A stretch of 18,086 bases of DNA from Spirochaetota bacterium (GTDB lineage Bacteria > Spirochaetota > Spirochaetia > Treponematales > UBA12059): the NCBI GenBank assembly GCA_022709445.1, contig JAKLIU010000008.1, forward strand, positions 1-18,086, given 5' to 3'. Below are positions 14,486 through 18,086 of the stretch, in pieces; the first letter of the stretch is position 1; each line of letters begins with the position of its first letter. Position numbers and translations under genes: made by a program. The notes under the pieces are model-generated. The model was not told where the DNA came from. It ran no database searches and worked only from the letters and a program-made list of their open reading frames with translations.

Positions 14486-15405
14486 CGGTGACCGTGGCCA
14501 GCGGCAAGGGAGGCGCGGGCAAGACCTCCGTCTCGGCCGCGCTGGCCTCATGGCTGGGGGCTTCCTGCGTGGTGGCGGACTGCGACGTGGACGCGGCCAA
14601 CGGCGCCATCGCCCTGGGTGCCATGCTCCGCGTCAGCGAGCCGTATTTCGGCGGCCCCGGGTTTTCCATAGATCCCGGCTCGTGCACGGCCTGCGGGAAC
14701 TGCCTGCCGGCCTGTCGCTTCGGGGCGCTCCGTACGCCCGACGGATCGTCTGTGCCTCATATCATACCGGAGCTCTGCGAACGGTGCGGGGCCTGCCTGG
14801 ACCGGTGTTCCGCGGGGGCCATCGTCATGCGGGAGACCGAAGCCGGCCGGTTGTACGTCTCCGACACGCGGCTGGGTTCCGTCCTGGTGCATGCCGAGCT
14901 CGTGCCCGGCGAGGACACGAGCGGCAAGCTGGTCCGGAAGGTCAGGGTACGGGCCGACTCGCTCGCCAGCCCCGGGTCGGTCATCGTGGTGGACGCCCCT
15001 CCCGGCATCGGCTGCCCCGTCATCGCCTCCCTGGCCGGAAGCGATCTCGTCGTCCTGGTCCTGGAAGCCGGAGCGTCCGGCATCCGCGACGCGCTGCGGC
15101 TCGTGGCGCTCCTGGATTCCATGGGCAGGATCCCCGGCACCGTGGCAGTCATCAACAAGACGGGGCTCGACCCCGGTTCAGACGGTCTGGCGAGGAAGGT
15201 GCTGGCCGAGGCGGGCATCCGCGTGGCCGGCGAGATACCGTTCGACCCCGGACTGCGATCGGTGGAAGAATCCGGACGGACCTGGGCGGACCTGCCCGGC
15301 CCGGCGGGCGATCGCGTCAGGTCCGCGCTCTCCGAAGTGAAGGCCGCAATCGACTCTCGCCCGGGAACCGCTCCCGGGCGGCAATCCGAAAAGGAGCTGA
15401 CATGA
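14482..15405 (+). CDS. MinD-type ATPase with inserted ferredoxin domain, second copy (ORP-cluster type)
   Basis: 307 residues; start overlaps the previous stop (ATGA) after GAAGGGGAAA. Same layout as its upstream paralogue: P-loop ASGKGGAGKTS (6-16), VVADCDVDAAN (30-40), then eight cysteines in two ferredoxin sets (C68, C71, C74, C78 and C99, C102, C105, C109), and the second half with VVDAPPGIGCPVIASL, VAVINKTGLDPGS and IRVAGEIPFDPGLRSVEESG. The two copies are clearly related but diverged, so they look like an old duplication working as partners. The cysteine after the PPG motif (GIGCPV here, GVSCPA in the first copy) is kept in both. The role in Fe-S or metal-cofactor assembly follows from the family and neighbours. 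Confidence 0.92.
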   Translation: MTVTVASGKGGAGKTSVSAALASWLGASCVVADCDVDAANGAIALGAMLRVSEPYFGGPGFSIDPGSCTACGNCLPACRFGALRTPDGSSVPHIIPELCERCGACLDRCSAGAIVMRETEAGRLYVSDTRLGSVLVHAELVPGEDTSGKLVRKVRVRADSLASPGSVIVVDAPPGIGCPVIASLAGSDLVVLVLEAGASGIRDALRLVALLDSMGRIPGTVAVINKTGLDPGSDGLARKVLAEAGIRVAGEIPFDPGLRSVEESGRTWADLPGPAGDRVRSALSEVKAAIDSRPGTAPGRQSEKELT

Positions 15406-15719
15406 AATACGCACTGCCGACCGATGACGGAAAGACCGTCGGAACCGTCTTCGGGAGAGCCAAGAGCTTCGCGATCTACGACGACGCGACGGCCGCCTTC
15501 GTCATCCTCGACAATGAAGGCGCGGCTTCAGAGCACGGGGCGGGTACGGGAGCGGCCTCCTTCCTGGCCGGGAAGGGCGTGGGGACGATCGTGGCTCCCG
15601 AGCTGGGGCCGAAGGCCGCGGCCGCCCTGCAGGCCGCCGGGATGGCGTTCACGGCCGCGCGCGCGGGCATGAGCCTGGGAGACGCCCTGGCCGGGATCCT
15701 GCCTCCCGGGGCGAGCTGA
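15402..15719 (+). CDS. NifX/NifB-type cofactor-binding protein (Orange-Protein-like)
   Basis: 105 residues, a single dinitrogenase iron-molybdenum cofactor biosynthesis domain (Nitro_FeMo-Co fold, shared by NifX, NafY and the NifB tail, and by the Mo-Cu Orange Protein). Seen: MKYALPTDDGKTVGTVFGRAK at the start, FAIYDDATAAFVILDNEG, a GAGTGAASFLAGKGVGTIVAP segment, and the closing helix after AAGMAFTAARAG. It has no cysteine and one histidine. AAGGAG lies 6 nt before the ATG, which overlaps the previous stop. Last gene of the operon. Such small proteins carry or store metal clusters non-covalently. No nitrogenase genes are present, so a nitrogen-fixation role is unlikely; which cluster it binds cannot be told. 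Confidence 0.88.
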   Translation: MKYALPTDDGKTVGTVFGRAKSFAIYDDATAAFVILDNEGAASEHGAGTGAASFLAGKGVGTIVAPELGPKAAAALQAAGMAFTAARAGMSLGDALAGILPPGAS

Positions 15720-15748
15720 GCCGTCAGCCGGCCGCGCGTCCGGCTCAG
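15716..15748. terminator. Stem-loop spanning both convergent stop codons (possible bidirectional terminator)
   Basis: CTGAGCCG (15716-15723) pairs with CGGCTCAG (15741-15748) around a 17-base GC-rich loop; an alternative inner stem AGCCGG/CCGGCT also exists. Each arm contains the TGA stop of its gene. There is no T-tract on either side, so terminator function is likely from position but unproven. Confidence 0.45.
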
Positions 15749-16755
15749 GCCTTCGACGCGGCCGTTTCCGCCGGGGAGGCGCCTTCCTCCCGCCCGAGGA
15801 TCCGGTCGGCGAACTTGACGTACCAGGCCGCGCCTTGCACCTGGATCACGAAACCCCAGGTGACGATCAAGGCAGCCTCGCCTCCCTTGGCCCCCGCGAT
15901 GCCCATGAGCAAGGCCAGGGCCATGGACAGGTTGCGGAGCACCGTGCCGAAAACCAGGGTCTTCGCCTCCGCGGGCTTGAAGAACTTCCGCCCGGCCAGG
16001 CTGCTCAGCGTGAAGTTCAGGGCGTAGAGTGTGAAGGTGGGCCAGAAACTGGTCCACAGCATGCGTGGTTCCGCCATGATCCCGCGCGCCTTCAAGGCTA
16101 TCGCCACCGCCACCAGCGCGAGCACGCCGAGGGTGGAGACTCCGGGAAGGAGGGGCTTCAGCTCCTCCGCGAAGCGGCGCTCGCCGAGGGAACGCACGAG
16201 GAGGGAGCGGAGGCCGAAGCCGGCCAGGAGCGGCAGGACGACGATCACCGCGATCTGGGTGGCCACCGCGGAAGCGGGCAGGGCTATCGCCTCGCCGAGG
16301 AGCCCCGATACGTACAGGGGCACCGTCACCGCGCCCCCGAGCAGCCCCAGTATGGTCATGCGTATCGCCTCGGGCACGTTGCCCTTTGCCATGCCCGTCC
16401 AGGATACCGTCATGCCGCTGGTGGGCAGGAGCGCAGCCAGGAGCAGCCCCAGACGGAGCCAGGGAGAACCTGGAAAGGCAAGGAGGCCGAGTCCGTAGGC
16501 TGCCAGGGGTATCACCAGGAAGTTGAGCGCCATCGTGGCGGCGTGGAGGCGAAGATCCAATTTTCCAAGGAGCTTCCTCATGTCCATGCCCGTCATCATG
16601 GGCAGCACCAGGAAGAACGTCAGCGGCAGGACCGCCCCCTTGAGCGCCGAGACATCCCACGTGAGGCCGGACACGAAGCCCGTGATCATGGCGAGGGGCA
16701 GCAAGAGGACCAGCTTTTCTTGTAGGAATGTCGCGAAGGGTATCAGTTTCTTCAT
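15745..16755 (-). CDS. ACR3/bile-acid-symporter superfamily permease without cysteine
   Basis: 336 residues with about ten membrane helices, the fold of the SBF superfamily (ACR3 arsenite exporters, bile acid:sodium symporters). Motifs seen include LPLTFFLVLPMMTGMDM near the start, LLPTSGMTVSWTGMAKGN (about 110-126) and VFGTVLRNLSMALALLMGI. ACR3 pumps need a cysteine after the proline in the fourth helix; here that position is threonine (P111-T112) and the whole protein has no cysteine. Arsenite export by the usual mechanism is therefore doubtful, and an organic-anion or other oxyanion substrate is as likely. The ATG at 16755 has AAGGAG 5 nt upstream, inside an inverted repeat. It follows the IscU-type gene on the same strand. 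Confidence 0.82.
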   Translation of the reverse strand: MKKLIPFATFLQEKLVLLLPLAMITGFVSGLTWDVSALKGAVLPLTFFLVLPMMTGMDMRKLLGKLDLRLHAATMALNFLVIPLAAYGLGLLAFPGSPWLRLGLLLAALLPTSGMTVSWTGMAKGNVPEAIRMTILGLLGGAVTVPLYVSGLLGEAIALPASAVATQIAVIVVLPLLAGFGLRSLLVRSLGERRFAEELKPLLPGVSTLGVLALVAVAIALKARGIMAEPRMLWTSFWPTFTLYALNFTLSSLAGRKFFKPAEAKTLVFGTVLRNLSMALALLMGIAGAKGGEAALIVTWGFVIQVQGAAWYVKFADRILGREEGASPAETAASKA

Positions 16756-16759
16756 ATTA

Positions 16760-16775
16760 ACTCCTTGGAAGGAGT
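16760..16775. promoter_or_regulatory. Inverted repeat covering the permease ribosome site
   Basis: ACTCCTT and AAGGAGT flank a 2-base centre. On the - strand, the second arm is the ribosome-binding sequence of the permease gene, so a hairpin (6-bp stem, 4-base loop) could hide it; as DNA it could equally be an operator. The symmetry also creates a ribosome-like site on the + strand. Confidence 0.45.
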
Positions 16776-16776
16776 A

Positions 16777-16805
16777 AAAATATGAAAAATACTATATATG
16801 ATCAA
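16777..16805 (-). promoter_or_regulatory. Predicted promoter of the permease gene
   Basis: On the - strand, TTGATC (16805-16800), 17-bp spacer, TATTTT (16782-16777), within the most AT-rich stretch of the window (16753-16805). A second -10-like TATAGT lies in the spacer. The 116-bp gap after the IscU-type gene holds this and no convincing gene. Confidence 0.5.
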
Positions 16806-16871
16806 GAGGGGGAGGCGACGCATGCCCCGCGGCTTTGCCATGGCCGGGCTTCGCACACCGAGCCGGTCCGT

Positions 16872-17303
16872 TCAACGAACCATTTTGGCCTGTCCGTATC
16901 CCTCGAGCGCTGTCCGGAGCGCCTTGACTCCCAGCAGCGAGCAGTGCTTCTTGTTCTCGGGAATGCCGCCGAGGGCGTCGACGACGTCGTCGTCGCTGAA
17001 CTTCCCGGCGTCTTCCACCGTCCGCCCATCGGCCAGCACGGTAAGCATGCTGCCGGTGGAGATGGCGCCCGGGCAGCCGAAGGAACGGAAGCGCACCTTG
17101 TCGATGCGGCCGTCCCGGATCCGCAGCCACAGCATCATCTCGTCCCCGCAGCCGGGATCGCCTATCCTGGCGAAGGCGTCCGTGTCGGCCTCGTCCAGCT
17201 CCCCGACATTGCGGGGATTGGTGAAATGGTCGATCACGGCATCGGTGTAGAAAAGCACGGGACCGGACCAGGAAGGTCCGCCTTCGCGTCGGTCATCGTT
17301 CAT
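16872..17303 (-). CDS. IscU/NifU-type iron-sulfur cluster scaffold protein
   Basis: 143 residues, a single IscU domain on which Fe-S clusters are built before transfer. All ligands are present: C52 in GDPGCGDEM with D54, C77 in FRSFGCPGAISTGS, and H120-C121 in ENKKHCSLLG. The opening VIDHFTNPRNVGEL is typical. Start chosen at the ATG at 17303, which has GGAGG 8 nt upstream; a GTG at 17324 in the same frame lies at the predicted -10 box and is unlikely. No iscS or hscAB lies nearby, so it is not part of a standard isc operon. Its position between the permease and mrp suggests it feeds clusters to the MinD/NifX/Mrp set. It may be called iscU or nifU-like. Confidence 0.92.
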   Translation of the reverse strand: MNDDRREGGPSWSGPVLFYTDAVIDHFTNPRNVGELDEADTDAFARIGDPGCGDEMMLWLRIRDGRIDKVRFRSFGCPGAISTGSMLTVLADGRTVEDAGKFSDDDVVDALGGIPENKKHCSLLGVKALRTALEGYGQAKMVR

Positions 17304-17325
17304 CAAGGGCCTCCACAGCCTCACG

Positions 17326-17354
17326 ATACTAGCAAATGCTCAAATTGACCGCAA
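17326..17354 (-). promoter_or_regulatory. Predicted promoter of the IscU-type gene
   Basis: On the - strand, TTGCGG (17354-17349), 17-bp spacer, TAGTAT (17331-17326). The transcript would start near 17319, leaving a leader of about 16 nt with the GGAGG ribosome site. Confidence 0.55.
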
Positions 17355-17365
17355 GGTCTCCTTGC
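17351..17365. repeat. Small inverted repeat at the -35 box of the IscU-type gene
   Basis: GCAAGG and CCTTGC flank TCT (perfect 6-bp arms). The left arm overlaps the -35 box of the IscU-type gene, so it may be a regulator site in the divergent region with mrp. Confidence 0.35.
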
Positions 17366-17401
17366 CGGGGGCGTTCGGCCGCCAGGCGCGTTCGCGCCCG
17401 C

Positions 17402-17430
17402 TTGCCCAAGCGCGGGGAATGCGCTACCAT
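17402..17430 (+). promoter_or_regulatory. Predicted promoter of mrp
   Basis: TTGCCC (17402-17407), 17-bp spacer, TACCAT (17425-17430); transcript start expected near 17437. The 33-nt leader then contains both motifs shared with the DUF5320 operon promoter region. Confidence 0.5.
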
Positions 17431-17439
17431 GGGCAAACA

Positions 17440-17462
17440 AGCATATGCCTGTTAATCGATTG
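17440..17462 (+). promoter_or_regulatory. Two shared motifs in the mrp leader (candidate regulator site)
   Basis: AGCATATGCC (17440-17449) and AATCGATTG (17454-17462) both recur upstream of the DUF5320-like gene (13162-13171 and 13134-13142), in the opposite order. Just downstream of the predicted start, they are well placed for repression. Confidence 0.45.
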
Positions 17463-17470
17463 GGGAAACC

Positions 17471-18086
17471 ATGAGCGATGACGTGAACTGCCATGAGACT
17501 GCGATACATGGAATAGGCGGCGGGGAGAAGGGTGGCGCGAAGGTCAAGCGCGTCATCGGGGTGGTGAGCGGCAAGGGCGGGGTGGGCAAGTCCACCGTGG
17601 CCGTGCTCCTGGCCCAGGCCCTGGCCGCGCGCGGCCGCAGCGTGGGCATCCTGGATGCCGACATCACCGGTCCCAGCATCCCGCGCCTCATGGGCCTCTC
17701 GTCCTTCCGGGGAGAGAGCGACGGCCAGCTGCTGGTTCCCCTCGTGAGCGAGGGCGGGCTCAAGGTGGTGTCCATCAATTTCTACGTGGGCGAGGAGGAG
17801 ACTCCCGTGGTCTGGCGCGGCCCGCTCCTGTCGCGCGCGGTGGAGCAGTTCTGGAACGACGCGGCCTGGGGCGAGCTGGACTACCTGGTGGTGGATTTCC
17901 CCCCGGGGACGGGCGACGTGCAGCTGACCGCCTTCAAGGCCCTGCCGGTGGACGGCCTGGTGGTCACCGCGACGCCCCAGTCCCTGGTGTCCATGATCGT
18001 GTCCAAGGCAGTAAAGATGGCCGGCATGATGGACGCGCCGGTGCTCGGCGTGGCCGAGACCATGGGTGCCTTGAGCTGTCCCCACT
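17471..18086 (+). CDS. mrp: Mrp/ApbC-type Fe-S carrier ATPase (3' end outside window)
   Basis: The first 205 codons of an Mrp/NBP35-type P-loop ATPase, running off the right edge without a stop. Seen: Walker A SGKGGVGKS (33-41), VGILDADITGPSIPRLMG, VVWRGPLLSRAVEQF, YLVVDFPPGTGDVQLT, and at the edge ALSCPH, the start of the CPxC-type cluster-binding motif. The N-terminus (MSDDVNCHETAIHGIGGG) is short and lacks the DUF59 domain of many Mrp proteins. Mrp proteins bind and deliver [4Fe-4S] clusters in the cytoplasm. In the Desulfovibrio Orange Protein locus an Mrp (MrpORP, DVU2109) carries a C-terminal NifX-type domain; whether this one does lies outside the window. GGGG 6 nt before the ATG is a weak ribosome site. 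Confidence 0.93.
   Translation, partial: MSDDVNCHETAIHGIGGGEKGGAKVKRVIGVVSGKGGVGKSTVAVLLAQALAARGRSVGILDADITGPSIPRLMGLSSFRGESDGQLLVPLVSEGGLKVVSINFYVGEEETPVVWRGPLLSRAVEQFWNDAAWGELDYLVVDFPPGTGDVQLTAFKALPVDGLVVTATPQSLVSMIVSKAVKMAGMMDAPVLGVAETMGALSCPH

Noticed and set aside
15402..15719. Nitrogen fixation locus because of the NifX-type and NifU/IscU-type genes
   Set aside because: No nitrogenase, NifB radical-SAM or NifE/N gene is present; the gene set fits an ORP-like cofactor locus better.
17304..17324. Upstream GTG start of the IscU-type gene
   Set aside because: It lies at the predicted -10 box, and GGAGG is correctly spaced for the ATG at 17303.
16782..17348. 188-codon + strand frame with a good ribosome-like site (GGAAGGAG) and ATG
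   Set aside because: The ribosome-like site is a by-product of the symmetric repeat at 16760-16775, and the frame runs antisense through the conserved IscU-type gene.

Overview
The window is high-GC, gene-dense bacterial DNA with short intergenic gaps; no stretch above 300 bases lacks a gene. Genes are chained by ATGA or GTGA stop/start overlaps, and only the promoter islands are AT-richer. The content (class-typical cheR, cheB, cheD, cheY and cheX genes, a ParA in the chemotaxis operon, a CheY-CheC fusion, a HisKA_2 kinase, and an Orange-Protein-type MinD/NifX/Mrp locus) points to a motile, probably anaerobic bacterium. Spirochaetota is my best guess, with low confidence. No rRNA, tRNA, insertion sequence, CRISPR array or phage gene was seen.

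Region 1 (1-5178, + strand) is the 3' part of a chemotaxis operon: cheW (5' end replaced by a piece of an RND efflux pump), cheR, parA, an unrecognised gene, cheB, cheD, cheY and a cheX-like gene. It supplies receptor methylation (CheR), demethylation and deamidation (CheB, CheD), the response regulator (CheY), its phosphatase (CheX-like) and probably array positioning (ParA). CheA is not in the window. Region 2 (5184-7198, - strand) is a two-gene operon converging on it: a CheY-CheC fusion and a PAS/HisKA_2 histidine kinase.

Region 3 (7295-10723, + strand), divergent from region 2, is one 1142-residue protein. It has two MCP-like helical hairpin domains flanking a family 5 solute-binding domain, with no visible signal peptide or membrane helix. 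Region 4 holds a CbbX/SpoVK-type AAA+ ATPase (- strand, tail-to-tail overlap with region 3). A ZIP metal transporter is divergent from it, and the two promoters lie a few bases apart.

Region 5 (13151-18086) resembles the Orange Protein (ORP) locus of Desulfovibrio. A Gly/Met-rich DUF5320-like protein, two MinD-type ATPases each with an inserted 2x[4Fe-4S] ferredoxin segment, and a NifX-type protein form one + strand operon. Opposite lie an IscU-type Fe-S scaffold gene and a cysteine-free ACR3/bile-acid-symporter-superfamily permease. An Mrp/ApbC ATPase starts divergently and runs off the right edge. The promoter regions of the first operon and of mrp share two short sequence motifs, suggesting co-regulation. 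The locus looks like a metal- or iron-sulfur-cofactor assembly system; what it assembles is unknown.
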